A stretch of DNA of 64,000 nt, taken from positions 62,001 to 126,000 of the forward strand of contig NZ_JAUXOD010000121.1 of the NCBI RefSeq assembly GCF_030682515.1. Direction: 5' to 3'. This document shows, piece by piece, positions 17,267-27,384 of this stretch (position 1 is the stretch's first letter; the number at the start of each line of letters is the position of its first letter). Made by a program: the position numbers and the translations under genes. Under the pieces are notes generated by a model. That model worked only from the letters and a program-made list of their open reading frames with translations. It did no database searches and was not told the origin of the DNA. The stretch is from Hoeflea sp. Its GTDB lineage: Bacteria > Pseudomonadota > Alphaproteobacteria > Rhizobiales > Rhizobiaceae.

Positions 17267-18205
17267 TTACTTGTTGGCGATCACGGCGCGCTTGCGAAGT
17301 TCCGCAAGATGCTTCTTGGCGGCTTCGGATTCACCGTCCCCTTCATTCTCCGAGCGGAACACCATTTCGGCGGCCTTGTCGTCGGTGACGGTCTTGGACG
17401 AACAGATGACGATGAACTCGACGCCGCGTTCGGTGATCCGCGTCGGCGTGGCCGCGCCCGCTGCGGTCTTCTCGATCAGCGGCTTCCACTCCGTGGGCAA
17501 TTGCGGCTGCATGATCCGGCCGAGCTGGCGCAGCGTCACGTCACGCAGGCCGCCGATCACCGAAGCGGCGCTGTCGCAGCCCTGGTAGCGTCCGCGCAAC
17601 TGGTCTGCCTCGCGCTTGCGGGCATTGAGCGTGGCATTGTTGCGCTTGTTGGCGGGAACCACGAAAATCACCTGCTGGAGAATGTATTCCGTGGTGGAGG
17701 GCTTGTCCGACCCGCGTTCGAGCATCTTGGAGACGAGATCCTGGGTCGACATGCCGCTGCCGCCGCCGCCAAGAGCCTGCACGACGCGTCCCCAGCTCAT
17801 CTGGACCTGGATATATCGCTTGAAATGCTTGGGCGTCACACCGGCCTGGTTGAGGATTTCCGACAGCTGCTTGGTCGACAGCTTGTTGGAGGCGGCAAAC
17901 CGTTCAAAGGATGCTTCGACCTCCCCGTCGGAGGCAAGCAGGCGCACCCGCGCCGCTTCCTGGCCCTTGATCGCTTCCTCGACCAGTTGCTCGCGAGCCT
18001 TTTCACCGAGATTGCCGCCGGCTCGCTGCAGTCGGAGAAAGGCCACGCGCCGGGCGATGTCGACGCTGGTGATGGCCTGGTTGTTGACCACGATCTTGAT
18101 TTCGCTCGCGGCAAAGGCCGAAGGCGCCGCGACCGGCGTGAGCGAAAACGCCAGGGCCGCAACCATCAAAAGACCTGGGAATCGAAAGATCGCGGGAAAG
18201 TGCAT
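17267..18205 (-). CDS. surA: SurA-type periplasmic chaperone / peptidyl-prolyl isomerase
   Basis: A 312-residue exported protein. Residues 1-33 form a signal peptide (hydrophobic [11 protein letters not shown], cleavage likely after AFAA). A SurA N-terminal chaperone domain follows (about 36-150, starting [19 protein letters not shown]) and then one parvulin-like segment. It is shorter than E. coli SurA, as is usual in alphaproteobacteria. It should escort outer-membrane proteins such as LptD, encoded just upstream. AAAGGA precedes the ATG at 18205; the open frame to 18394 overlaps lptD and is rejected. Confidence 0.88.
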   Translation of the reverse strand: MHFPAIFRFPGLLMVAALAFSLTPVAAPSAFAASEIKIVVNNQAITSVDIARRVAFLRLQRAGGNLGEKAREQLVEEAIKGQEAARVRLLASDGEVEASFERFAASNKLSTKQLSEILNQAGVTPKHFKRYIQVQMSWGRVVQALGGGGSGMSTQDLVSKMLERGSDKPSTTEYILQQVIFVVPANKRNNATLNARKREADQLRGRYQGCDSAASVIGGLRDVTLRQLGRIMQPQLPTEWKPLIEKTAAGAATPTRITERGVEFIVICSSKTVTDDKAAEMVFRSENEGDGESEAAKKHLAELRKRAVIANK

Positions 18206-18341
18206 GCGTTCAGTCCTTTGTTTCCGGTGTAGCCCGACAAGGTTCAGTGTGGCAAATCCGAAGCCACCCGTAAATGCCAACGTCATGCGGCGAAAACGAG
18301 GCGACGGCGCGCAATGCCCCTTCCCCTGCCGCCTGCCGACC

Positions 18342-20702
18342 TCAGAAGCTCGGCGTGAGCAGGGGGCTGGCGTCGCCTTGCGAGATCCCGCCAAGCGTAC
18401 GGAAACTCAACCGCGCACCGACTTTCCAGTCCCTGGCCTGCACGTTGTAGTCGTCGCGAGTATCTTCATAGGCCAAGGCGAAGGCAAAGCACTCGTCTTC
18501 GTAGAGAAGGCCGAATGCACGGCGGTTGAACTTGTGGTCCTCAAGGTCATAGCTCGTCGATGCCGCCACGCTCCAGAATTCATGGACCTTGAGCGTCGCT
18601 GCGGCCGTGACTTCGCGGCGGTGGTCCTCGGCGAAGACGTTGGGCCGCGGCGCCTTGATTTCGCTGTAGGTCATCGAGGTCGACAACCGGCCCCTGCTGA
18701 AGCCGGCCCGCAGGTCGGTGCGTTCCACGCGGAAATCATCCTTGTCGAAGCGCGCCGAGGCGCTGGCCGAGAAACCCGCAAAGGCCAGGCCGGTCATGCC
18801 GACGAAATCGGAAACGTCGTCCTGGAGTCCGGAGTTGCGTGTCGCCTGGGACAGATCGGGCGTGGCGAACGAATTGAGCCCCGCCAAATGATAGCTCTGG
18901 CCGAACACGGCCTGCGTTGTCAGGCCATTGTCGAACTGACCGGTGTAGCGAAGCCCGACATTGGCGCGGACGCCGCCTTCGGCCCGGTCGAAGCCCGAGA
19001 ACTTGTCGCGTTCGAACAGCGAGGTCGTGTCAAACACGAAGCTCTGCGCATCCTCGTTGGGAATGCCGCCGGCCAGCTGCTCGTCGGGGCGGACGAAGAC
19101 CTGTGCGATCGGTTCGATCACATGGCTGGAATTGGCGGTGGTGACCAGGACCGGATAGCTCGCCTCGAGACCGGCCGTCACCATGCCGCGCGCATGGCTG
19201 CCATTGCCGGCAAACGTGCCGTCATAGTCGGTCGGGGCGGTGTCCACATCGACCGAGTTCATATCGCCGCGCGCCGCCAGGATCGGCGTCAGCCGCAGGC
19301 CGTTCAGGGCGGTGAAGGTGCGCTTCCATTCCAGTTCGGTGCTCAGCCGCGCATTGGATCCGGCAAATCCCCGGTAGCGGTCGGGGAACAGCGGGTCGGT
19401 GATCCCGGATCCCCGCTTGCCGATGTCGTCGGCCTTGCGCGACAGCGAGTAGCCGTTGACGTCGAAGGTCAGTTCGCCGCCGCCGACGTCACTGAAACTG
19501 CGCTTGTAGTCGAGCGAGGGATGGACCACGGCCTGCTGGCGTTCCGCCAGGCCGGTTGTGTCGGTGGCGTTCTGAATGTCGAAGCGGTAGGCCCGCAAGT
19601 CGAAAAAGCTGCGGTTTGACAGGCCTGTCAGATAGACCTCGGACTTGACGGTGCTGGCGCCATAGTTTTCGATCAGATAGGTCCGCGAGAAATTGTTGTC
19701 GGACTGGATCTTGCCGTCCCAGCCGAAGACCCAGCGCGGATTGATCCGGAACTGGCCCCTGGAAGCGATCATACCGCGTTCGATTTCGAGCGCATCGGTC
19801 GTGTTGACCGCAAACTCGCCCGGCTTGCGCTGGGAGATGCCGGCCATGCGCAGCGTGACTTCGCCATTGGCGAAATTCCGCCGGAATTCGGCTTCTCCGA
19901 GAAAGCCCTGCTTGCTGTAATAGGTTCCGGTGAAGGTCGCGTCCATGTAGGGAGACAGGACGAGGTAGTAGGGAACCTCCACGCCATGCCCGAGCTTGTC
20001 GGCGCTGATGTAGCTCGGCATCAGGAATCCGGATTTGCGTTTGGCGTCGGAATCGGGGATTTCGAGATAGGGCAGATAGGCGATCGGCATGCCGAACAGC
20101 TCGAAGGTCGCCTTTTCCATGCGGATGGTCTTGGTTTCGCCGTTCTGGACGACCCGTTGCGCCTTGACCTGCCAGAAAGGCGCGCGCTCCGGATTTTCCT
20201 TGCAAGGTTCGCAGGCGGTGTAGACGCCGTTGTTGAACGTGGTCATCGTGGCGCTGTTGCGCTCGGCGCTTTCGGCGGCGATGCGGGTGTTGTCGGGCGT
20301 CTCGATCCTGAGCGCGTTGAGAAACCCGTCGGAGAAATTGTCGGTCACATCGAGGTCGTCGGCATAGATGCGGTTGCCGGTGGGTTCGATCATTTCGACC
20401 GAGCCCATGGCCTTCACCCGGCCGGTCTGCTGGTCATACTCGACCCTGTCGGCCACCAGCTGGTAATCGCCGTAGTCGATCTGTACGCCGCCTGTGGCCA
20501 CAACGACGCCCGTGTCGTTGTTGTAGATCACTTCATCGGCCGCCAGCAGCATCTTCTGGTCCGCAGGCACGCTGATATTGCCCGGAACAGCCACCTGCGC
20601 GGCGGCTTCCGGGGTTGCAAATGCAAAAATGGCGCACATGGCCGCGCCAACGCTCAGGGCGCTAGCCAACGCATATACTCTAGACCGGCGCACACCTGCC
20701 AC
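18342..20702 (-). CDS. lptD: LPS-assembly outer-membrane protein
   Basis: A 786-residue LptD. The GTG start at 20702 is chosen because AAGGAGGA lies 6 bases upstream and a signal peptide follows (ALASALSVGAAMCAIFAF, cleavage near AAAQ). An OstA/LptA-like beta-jellyroll occupies about 35-160 and the C-terminal barrel the rest, ending in Phe (LLTPSF). A CEPC pair is present in the junction. It inserts LPS into the outer leaflet. The start base is shared with the lptG stop (TAGTG), so lptF-lptG-lptD are coupled. The ATG 66 bases earlier, inside lptG, is unlikely. Confidence 0.94.
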   Translation of the reverse strand: MAGVRRSRVYALASALSVGAAMCAIFAFATPEAAAQVAVPGNISVPADQKMLLAADEVIYNNDTGVVVATGGVQIDYGDYQLVADRVEYDQQTGRVKAMGSVEMIEPTGNRIYADDLDVTDNFSDGFLNALRIETPDNTRIAAESAERNSATMTTFNNGVYTACEPCKENPERAPFWQVKAQRVVQNGETKTIRMEKATFELFGMPIAYLPYLEIPDSDAKRKSGFLMPSYISADKLGHGVEVPYYLVLSPYMDATFTGTYYSKQGFLGEAEFRRNFANGEVTLRMAGISQRKPGEFAVNTTDALEIERGMIASRGQFRINPRWVFGWDGKIQSDNNFSRTYLIENYGASTVKSEVYLTGLSNRSFFDLRAYRFDIQNATDTTGLAERQQAVVHPSLDYKRSFSDVGGGELTFDVNGYSLSRKADDIGKRGSGITDPLFPDRYRGFAGSNARLSTELEWKRTFTALNGLRLTPILAARGDMNSVDVDTAPTDYDGTFAGNGSHARGMVTAGLEASYPVLVTTANSSHVIEPIAQVFVRPDEQLAGGIPNEDAQSFVFDTTSLFERDKFSGFDRAEGGVRANVGLRYTGQFDNGLTTQAVFGQSYHLAGLNSFATPDLSQATRNSGLQDDVSDFVGMTGLAFAGFSASASARFDKDDFRVERTDLRAGFSRGRLSTSMTYSEIKAPRPNVFAEDHRREVTAAATLKVHEFWSVAASTSYDLEDHKFNRRAFGLLYEDECFAFALAYEDTRDDYNVQARDWKVGARLSFRTLGGISQGDASPLLTPSF

Positions 20703-21790
20703 TATCCGTCCTCCTTGTGGAGAAGCACTGTCGTCCCCAAAGCCGAGGCCACCACCACCGGAAGCCATGCCGCCACTACAGGCGGAATGGTCCCGGCGTT
20801 CGCAAACGCCTGGATCAGCTCGGAAACGACATAAAGCACGAAGCCTGCGAGGATTCCACCCAGGATCGCCGTGAAAGATTGGCCAAAGCGAACAAATTTG
20901 AGCGACACCATCGCCGCGATCAGCGTCATCGCCGCCAAAAGCGCCGGCTGGGCCACCAAACGATGGAATTGCATCTCATAACTGGTGGCTGGAAGCCCGA
21001 AAGACTTGGCCGTAGCAATTTTCCCACCCAGCTCGAAAAACGGCACCGTCTCGGGGGAAGTGAGTGATTCGCCTACGAATTCCGCCTTCAGATTGGTCGG
21101 AACCGTCGTCGCCTGGAGACGTTCCACCGGCTCGCCGCTGCGGATTCGCTTGACGTCCGTCAACTCCCAGACGCCGTCGCCCAGCACGGCTTCGCCGACC
21201 TCGAGACGTTCGCTGATCCGCTGGTCTGCGTCAAACAGGAAGAAAGTGGCCCCCGACAGCCGGGTGCCGCCGGCCGCCGTGGCCCGCGCGCCGACCACCG
21301 TATCGCCCTCCGCCGTCCTCTGCCTCAGCCAGGGCACGGCGGTGTTGGTTTGCCGCATGCCCAGATTGCGCTCGACGACGATGGTCTCCGCATATTGCAG
21401 CGCATTGGCCGCAAGCGTGTTCAGGGCGGTGATCGACAGGACACCGATCATCAGATTGGCGATCACCAGCGGCGCCAGGAACTGCCAGGCCGACACGCCC
21501 GCCGCGCGGGTGACCACAAGCTCGTATTTGCGGTTGAGCTGCAAGAGCGTGGCGATCGAGGCGATCAGCACGACGAACGGGATCACCACCTGCAACACGG
21601 TCGGGACCCGGAGCAGGGAGATCAACAGGCCGGTGAGCACGGTGTATTCCGCCGCCGCCGAGAGCCGCCTGCTGGATTCGTTGAAGTCCACCAGGAAGAT
21701 CAGGAACAGCACCGCCAGGCAGTAGGTCACGAAGGTGAGCATGTAGCGCCGGAAAAAATAGCGCGACAGGGTAGGGACTAGGAAGCTCAT
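20702..21790 (-). CDS. lptG: LPS export ABC transporter permease LptG
   Basis: A 362-residue LptF/LptG-family permease with three N-terminal and three C-terminal membrane helices around a periplasmic jellyroll domain (about 130-260). The start SRYFFRRYMLTFVTYCL is family-typical. With LptF and the cytosolic ATPase LptB (not in this window) it extracts LPS from the inner membrane. It overlaps lptF by 4 bases (ATGA) and lptD by one base. Confidence 0.93.
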   Translation of the reverse strand: MSFLVPTLSRYFFRRYMLTFVTYCLAVLFLIFLVDFNESSRRLSAAAEYTVLTGLLISLLRVPTVLQVVIPFVVLIASIATLLQLNRKYELVVTRAAGVSAWQFLAPLVIANLMIGVLSITALNTLAANALQYAETIVVERNLGMRQTNTAVPWLRQRTAEGDTVVGARATAAGGTRLSGATFFLFDADQRISERLEVGEAVLGDGVWELTDVKRIRSGEPVERLQATTVPTNLKAEFVGESLTSPETVPFFELGGKIATAKSFGLPATSYEMQFHRLVAQPALLAAMTLIAAMVSLKFVRFGQSFTAILGGILAGFVLYVVSELIQAFANAGTIPPVVAAWLPVVVASALGTTVLLHKEDG

Positions 21791-22983
21791 GCCGGTGGCC
21801 CGTCATTGGCGGGGCGTCGGCTCTGCCGCCGCCCGAGCCGGGCGGCGGCTGTTTCGACCAGGCGATCGCTCAGGCGCGCCCAGAGCTTGGGAATTGTCAG
21901 CGTCCGTCCGGTCAGGGCAAGGAACCCGAAAATCACGATGATGGTGGCCGGAACCGCATAGGTGAGAAACTCCATCACGCCGCTCAGGCCGGCCTCGTCG
22001 CTGCTGTAAAAGCCGAAGCCGCGCGTACTGAGGGTGATTGCCGCCACCAGGGCGCCGTTCTGGAACTGTTCGTGACGGTTGGAGCGGGCCTTGCCCAGAA
22101 ACACGAAGGCCACCAGGCCGAAAGCCAGCGGATACATCCAGGTCGACAGGCGCTGCACCAGTTCCACCTTGATCGCGTGCGGCGTGTTCCGAACAAAATA
22201 GTCGTCGCTCTCCGGATTGAAGAGATAGGCCGTGGACTGCTCCTTGGGCCTTCGGACGAGGGCGCTCCCGCTGGGCACGAAGGCCGCCATATCCAGCGCG
22301 TAGGAGGTGAAGGTGACGATCGAAATCTGGTCGTTCGACAGACTGCGCTGCTGCAGCTCGCCATCGACCAGATAGAGAATGTTCTTGTCGCCGATGCTCC
22401 TTATGACGCCGCTGCGGGCGTAATAGATGGTTTCATTTTCCGGCGTGCGGGAATCGGCCAGGAAAATGCCGCCCAGCTCGCCGCCGGGCAGTTTCTCGTT
22501 GACCTGCACGAAAAGCCCCTTCTCGAGCTCCATGAAGGTGCCCGAGCGCACGGCGACGGAAAACAGGTCCGACTGCGCCTGGGCAATCACGTCGTAGAGC
22601 TTGCGGTTGGACCACGGCTCGACGAAATTGCTGATGATCAGCACCAGGATCGACATGGCGGCGGCGAGCGCCAGCACCGGCTTAAGAACGGTCACCGGCC
22701 GCACGCCGGCTGCCTCCACGACCACCAGCTCGCTGTCGGCGTTCATGCCCGACAGCACCTGGCTGACCCCGATCAGCAGGGCAAAGGGCGCGACGATGGA
22801 CAGGACCGAGGGAATGAGGGTTGCCGCCAGAAGCAGGAAGGCGCCAATCGCCTGGCCGGTGGTGGTCAGCACGTCGACGCGGATGAGCACCTGCGTGGTC
22901 ATCACCAGGACGCTGACCGACACCAGCGACCAGAACGTCAGCATGCTCATGCGGCGCAATATGTAACGTTCGATCTGCTTCAT
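21787..22983 (-). CDS. lptF: LPS export ABC transporter permease LptF
   Basis: A 398-residue inner-membrane permease starting MKQIERYILRRM, the LptF hallmark. It has the same 3 + 3 helix layout with a periplasmic domain as lptG. GGAAAGG precedes the ATG at 22983; the frame stays open upstream but that part is not family-like. First gene of the coupled lptF-lptG-lptD-surA-pdxA-rsmA run and divergent from pepA. Confidence 0.93.
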   Translation of the reverse strand: MKQIERYILRRMSMLTFWSLVSVSVLVMTTQVLIRVDVLTTTGQAIGAFLLLAATLIPSVLSIVAPFALLIGVSQVLSGMNADSELVVVEAAGVRPVTVLKPVLALAAAMSILVLIISNFVEPWSNRKLYDVIAQAQSDLFSVAVRSGTFMELEKGLFVQVNEKLPGGELGGIFLADSRTPENETIYYARSGVIRSIGDKNILYLVDGELQQRSLSNDQISIVTFTSYALDMAAFVPSGSALVRRPKEQSTAYLFNPESDDYFVRNTPHAIKVELVQRLSTWMYPLAFGLVAFVFLGKARSNRHEQFQNGALVAAITLSTRGFGFYSSDEAGLSGVMEFLTYAVPATIIVIFGFLALTGRTLTIPKLWARLSDRLVETAAARLGRRQSRRPANDGPPA

Positions 22984-23333
22984 TGCGCCTTTCCGGGGCA
23001 AGCGGCGAGCCGCGCCGTGATTCGCCTGGCGCTTGCGACTGCTGGCTGGACCATGTCCACCATGCACCAGCCTTACTAAACTGCAAATTGGATAATCTGT
23101 GGCAAACAAACACGGTTAACCGTTTCTTGCAGCGATGTCGCGCAAATGCAATATTGCCCCGGGCGCCCAGGGCCATGCGATGTGTGACTTGACGCATCAG
23201 GCCTGCCCAGTGCCGTTTCGGGTGAGGGCGATGTCCAGCCCGGACCCCTTATCCGCATATGGGCGCTTGCCTTCCGTCGCGAAAACGAGAACATCGAAGG
23301 CCATGCAAATCACCAAAATCCACTGGAGTCGTC
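22984..23333. other. Divergent promoter region between lptF and pepA
   Basis: About 350 bases without a gene. It is AT-richer around 23075-23155 and contains a perfect 12-base palindrome ACGGTTAACCGT at 23112-23123. On the minus strand TTGCCA with AGTTTA 17 bases on could serve lptF; on the plus strand TTGACG at 23189 lacks a good -10. No RNA gene is recognised. Confidence 0.5.
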
Positions 23334-24821
23334 ATGTCGATCAGCATTGAAATCAGTTTCTCCAAATCCGTGAAAATCTCGGGAGGACTGGTCGTCGCCA
23401 TGGGTTCTCTGGCAGCCCCCGTTTCCGCCGCCGCCAGGACGGTCGACCCCGCGGGGCAGCTCGACAAGGCGGTCAGGGTTGCGGGATTTACAGGAAAGAC
23501 CTTTGCGACGATCGATGTGATCGCGCCCGTCGAGGCGCCCGCAGACCGGGTCGCGCTGGTGGGAACTGGGGACCCGGACAAGCTCTCCGCCCATGAATGG
23601 ATGCGCATCGGCGGCAAGATCTTCCCGCTGATCGGCAAGGCTTCCAAGGTCACGGTGCTGCTGGGGGATGCCGGCGTGCCCTCGGCCGAGGCCGCGGCCG
23701 ACATGGCGCTCGGGCTCCTGATGCGCTCCTATTCCTTCGACACCTACAAGACCAAGAAGCAAGAGGAGGACGACAGCGCGTCCCGCAAGGTCGCCGTGGT
23801 GTTCCAGCACGACGATGCCACCCAGTGCAAGAAGGCCTTCGCGATCCGGCAGGCGGTCTGGGAAGGCGTGGAGCTTGCGCGCAACCTGGTCAACGAGCCC
23901 GCCAACGTGCTGGGCCCGGTGGAATTCGCCGCCCGCGCCCAGGACCTGGAATCGCTGGGCGTCACCGTCGAGATCCTCACCGAGAAGGAAATGAAGAAGC
24001 TCAAGATGGAAGCGCTGCTGGGCGTCTCGCTCGGTTCCGTGCGGCCGCCGCGCATGGCGATCATGCGCTGGCAGGGCGCCAAGCCCAAGGACAAGCCGGT
24101 GGCCTTCGTGGGCAAGGGCGTGGTCTTCGACACCGGCGGCATTTCGATCAAGCCGGCGGCGGGCATGGAGGACATGAAGGGGGACATGGGCGGTGCCGCG
24201 GCGGTCATCGGCCTCATGCACGTGCTGGCCGCGCGCAAGGCCAAAGTCAATGCCGTGGGCATCATCGGCCTGGTCGAGAACATGCCCGACGGCGCCGCCC
24301 AGCGTCCGGGCGACATCGTCCGCTCGATGTCGGGCCAGACCATCGAGATCATCAACACCGACGCCGAGGGCCGACTTGTGCTCTGCGACGCGCTCACCTA
24401 CTGCCAGGAACGGTTCAAGCCGGCGATCATGATCAACCTCGCCACCCTGACCGGCGCCATCATCGTGGCGCTGGGGCCGCATCATGCGGGCCTGTTCTCC
24501 AATGACGACGAGCTGTCCCGGGCCCTGACGAAAGCCGGCGAGGTGACCGAGGAGCGGGTCTGGCGCATGCCGCTGAGTGCCGATTACGACAAGATGATCG
24601 ATTCCAAGTTCGCCGACATGAAGAACACCGGCGGCCGCTATGCGGGATCGATCACCGCCGCGCAGTTCCTCAAGCGCTTCGTCAAGGACACGCCCTGGGC
24701 GCATCTCGACATTGCCGGCACCGCGATGGGCTCGCCGTCGACCGACATCAACCAGTCCTGGGCCTCGGGCTTCGGCGTGCGGTTGCTCGACGAGCTGGTT
24801 CGCGCCAATTACGAGAGCTAG
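23334..24821 (+). CDS. pepA: Leucyl aminopeptidase
   Basis: A 495-residue M17 metallopeptidase that removes N-terminal residues from peptides in the cytoplasm. The two-metal catalytic core is seen in [17 protein letters not shown] and the signature [10 protein letters not shown]. An N-terminal macro-like domain occupies about 1-160. GGAG lies 8 bases before the ATG at 23334; the upstream extension is not conserved. It is followed 6 bases later by holC, a pairing common in proteobacteria. Confidence 0.96.
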   Translation: MSISIEISFSKSVKISGGLVVAMGSLAAPVSAAARTVDPAGQLDKAVRVAGFTGKTFATIDVIAPVEAPADRVALVGTGDPDKLSAHEWMRIGGKIFPLIGKASKVTVLLGDAGVPSAEAAADMALGLLMRSYSFDTYKTKKQEEDDSASRKVAVVFQHDDATQCKKAFAIRQAVWEGVELARNLVNEPANVLGPVEFAARAQDLESLGVTVEILTEKEMKKLKMEALLGVSLGSVRPPRMAIMRWQGAKPKDKPVAFVGKGVVFDTGGISIKPAAGMEDMKGDMGGAAAVIGLMHVLAARKAKVNAVGIIGLVENMPDGAAQRPGDIVRSMSGQTIEIINTDAEGRLVLCDALTYCQERFKPAIMINLATLTGAIIVALGPHHAGLFSNDDELSRALTKAGEVTEERVWRMPLSADYDKMIDSKFADMKNTGGRYAGSITAAQFLKRFVKDTPWAHLDIAGTAMGSPSTDINQSWASGFGVRLLDELVRANYES

Positions 24822-24827
24822 CAGGCG

Positions 24828-25277
24828 GTGGCCGAGATCCTGTTCTATCACCTGACCGAATCCCGGCTCGAGGAGGCGCTGCCTCCGCTGCTGGAGAAAA
24901 GCCTTGAGCGTGGCTGGCTTGTGTCGGTGCATGTGGGCAGCGAAGAGCGCTGTGCTGCGCTCGACAGCCATCTCTGGACCTTCCGCGAGGACAGTTTCCT
25001 CCCCCATGGCATCGCCCCCGGGCCGCATTCCGCGCGCCAGCCGGTGTTGCTGACGGTTGGCGGCGAAGCGGACAACGGGGCGACCGTGCGGTTCGTGACC
25101 GACGGCGCCGCCATTCCGGCGCTCGACGGCGTCGACCGGCTGGTGATGATGTTCGACGGCCACGACCAGCTCCAGCTCGAGGCCGCCCGGGCCCAGTGGA
25201 AGACGCTCAAATCCGGCGGCCATGCGCTCACCTACTGGCAGCAAACGCCGGACCGGCGCTGGGAGAAGAAGGCCTGA
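24828..25277 (+). CDS. holC: DNA polymerase III subunit chi
   Basis: A 149-residue HolC. The N-terminal pattern ILFYHLTESRLEEALPPLLEKSLERGW and the C-terminal LTYWQQTPDRRWEKKA are typical. Chi links the clamp loader to single-strand binding protein at the replication fork. It starts with GTG six bases after pepA, with no strong ribosome-binding site, so coupling to pepA translation is likely. It is convergent with the chemoreceptor gene across a shared terminator. Confidence 0.93.
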   Translation: MAEILFYHLTESRLEEALPPLLEKSLERGWLVSVHVGSEERCAALDSHLWTFREDSFLPHGIAPGPHSARQPVLLTVGGEADNGATVRFVTDGAAIPALDGVDRLVMMFDGHDQLQLEAARAQWKTLKSGGHALTYWQQTPDRRWEKKA

Positions 25278-25308
25278 CGGGGAGGGGATCGGCCCTTTTC
25301 GATTGAAA

Positions 25309-25338
25309 AAGCCCTCCGGAACGGTTTCCGGAGGGCTT
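25309..25338. terminator. Bidirectional terminator between holC and the chemoreceptor
   Basis: Perfect 13-bp stem AAGCCCTCCGGAA (25309-25321) with TTCCGGAGGGCTT (25326-25338), four-base loop. On the minus strand the stem is followed by a run of T, making it a strong terminator for the chemoreceptor; on the plus strand the tail is weaker. Confidence 0.85.
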
Positions 25339-25369
25339 GTGGCGAGCAAAATCCTTGATCAGGTGAGGC

Positions 25370-27151
25370 TCAGAACTCTTCCCATTCCGAGGTATCGACG
25401 GCTGCGTTGCCTTGAAAGGCGGCGGCCTTCTGCCGGGCCGGAGCTGCGCGCTGGGGTGCGGCTGCCGGTCCTGTGCTGACCGCCCGCGGCCCGCTGTAGC
25501 CCGAGTTGCCGTCGGTCTTGAACTTCGAGAGCAGATGGAACAGCGCCGCTGCCTCCTGCGCCAGGCTGTGGCTGGCGGCTGTGGATTGCTCGACCATCGC
25601 CGCGTTCTGCTGGGTGCCCTGGTCCATGGTGTTGACGGCGTTGTTGATCTCGTTGAGCCCGGTGGACTGCTCCTTCGACCCGGTGACGATGGCTTCGACA
25701 TTGGCGTTGATCAGCTTGACCTGCTCGACAATGTTGACCAGCGCCTTGCCGGTCTCGCCCACCAGCGCCACCCCGGACTTGACCTGCTCGCCCGAGGCGG
25801 TGATCAGTCCCTTGATCTCCTTGGCAGCCGTTGCTGTCCGCTGGGCGAGTTCGCGCACTTCCTCGGCGACCACCGCAAAGCCGCGGCCGGCTTCACCGGC
25901 CCGCGCCGCCTCGACCCCGGCGTTGAGCGCCAGAAGGTTGGTCTGGAAGGCGATGTCGTCGATGACGTTGATGATGTTGGTGATGGCCCTCGACGAGCTT
26001 TCGATCTCGGCCATGGCGATCACGGCCTTGTCGACCACCTGGCCGGAAGTCTCGGCGTCCTTCTTGGTCTTTGAGACCAGCTGACCGGCCTCTTCGGCGC
26101 GCTGGCTCGACGCGGCGACCGTCTTGGTGATTTCCTCGAGCGCGGCTGCGGTCTCCTCGACCGATGCCGCCTGGTTTTCGGTGCGCTTGGCCAGATCGTC
26201 GGCCGCGGTGCGGATTTCCTCCGAACCGGACGAAATCGCTCCGGCATTTTCCGAGATCGACTGCAAAGCCTCGCGCAGGCCCTTGGCTGCGATGTTGTAA
26301 TTGACCCGCAGCGGCTCAAACGCAGCCTGGTAGGGTTCCCTGATCTCGTGGGTCAGGTCACCATCCGCCAGGCCTTGCAGGGCGTTTGACAGCGACAGCA
26401 CATTGCTCACGCGTTCGGTCACGTCGGTGGCGAACTTGACGACCTTGAAGACCTTGCCGTCTGCATCAAAGATTGGGTTGTAGGAGGCCTGGATGTGGAT
26501 CACTTTGCCGCCCTTGCCTATCCGCTTGAACTCATCGGAGTAGAATTCGCCGGCTGCCAGCTTGCTCCAGAACTGTGCGTACTCCGCACCCCTGGCGTAG
26601 TCGGGCTCGCAGAACATGCGGTGATGCTTTCCGACGATGTCGTCCTGTGTGTAGCCGACCGCACCAAGAAAATTTTCGTTCGCGAACAGGATTGTTCCAT
26701 CGGGTTTGAACTCGATCATTGCCTGCGAACGGGAGATGGCGTTGAGCTTTCCGGCGTCTTCCGCCGCCTTGAGTCTCTGCGCGGTGACGTCGCTGGCGAA
26801 CTTGACCACCTTGTAGGGTTTGTTGCCGCGGTAGACAGGATTGTAGCTGGCTTCGATCCAGATTTCATCCCCGTTCTTGGTCAGGCGCTTGTACTGTGCC
26901 TTGTCGTACTCGCCCCGGCCAAGCTTTTTCCAGAATTCCGCGTAGGCTGGCGTGGCCGCCTCCCTGGGATCGACGAACATGCGGTGGTGCTTGCCCTTGA
27001 TTTCCGTGAGCTCGTAACCGACAGCCCGGCAGAAGTTTTCATTGGCGGTCAGGATATTGCCGGTCAGGTCGAATTCGATCACGGCCAGCGATTTGTTCAG
27101 TGACTTGAGGATGTTCTTTTCGTCGGAGCCGACGATGCTCGGGAAGCCCAT
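25370..27151 (-). CDS. Cytoplasmic two-PAS methyl-accepting chemoreceptor
   Basis: A 593-residue chemoreceptor without any membrane helix. Two PAS/PAC modules lie at about 15-130 and 138-255 (both with the GKHHRMF motif), then a HAMP-like linker (about 260-315, [10 protein letters not shown]) and the kinase-control domain with the conserved tip [20 protein letters not shown]. The C-terminus SEWEEF is a CheR/CheB-docking pentapeptide. The layout matches soluble rhizobial receptors with two PAS domains. It would signal through CheA/CheW encoded elsewhere; the ligand or cofactor is unknown. AAGGA precedes the ATG at 27151. Confidence 0.92.
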   Translation of the reverse strand: MGFPSIVGSDEKNILKSLNKSLAVIEFDLTGNILTANENFCRAVGYELTEIKGKHHRMFVDPREAATPAYAEFWKKLGRGEYDKAQYKRLTKNGDEIWIEASYNPVYRGNKPYKVVKFASDVTAQRLKAAEDAGKLNAISRSQAMIEFKPDGTILFANENFLGAVGYTQDDIVGKHHRMFCEPDYARGAEYAQFWSKLAAGEFYSDEFKRIGKGGKVIHIQASYNPIFDADGKVFKVVKFATDVTERVSNVLSLSNALQGLADGDLTHEIREPYQAAFEPLRVNYNIAAKGLREALQSISENAGAISSGSEEIRTAADDLAKRTENQAASVEETAAALEEITKTVAASSQRAEEAGQLVSKTKKDAETSGQVVDKAVIAMAEIESSSRAITNIINVIDDIAFQTNLLALNAGVEAARAGEAGRGFAVVAEEVRELAQRTATAAKEIKGLITASGEQVKSGVALVGETGKALVNIVEQVKLINANVEAIVTGSKEQSTGLNEINNAVNTMDQGTQQNAAMVEQSTAASHSLAQEAAALFHLLSKFKTDGNSGYSGPRAVSTGPAAAPQRAAPARQKAAAFQGNAAVDTSEWEEF

Positions 27152-27384
27152 TGCGTTGATCCTTGATAGTGACAACTTGCCTCGTGATCTGCACGGCACT
27201 CGGCCGAGTGTCTTCCCGGCCGCAAACTATGCTTCATGCATCACTAATATTGAATTAGTCGCACGTATCCGTTTCTGAAGTGTTAATGAAAAGGGGTACT
27301 GAGACTGCTAAATATTGAAGTGCATTTTTAGGATGCATGGCGGCCTGCTCCGCAACCGGTCGGGCAGCGTTCAACCGGCAATGC

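Noticed and set aside
17616-19619. Long plus-strand frame opposite surA and lptD
   Set aside because: Antisense shadow; crosses the boundary between two genuine genes.
23310-25349. 679-codon minus-strand frame opposite pepA and holC
   Set aside because: Covers two real plus-strand genes and their terminator; low-complexity translation.
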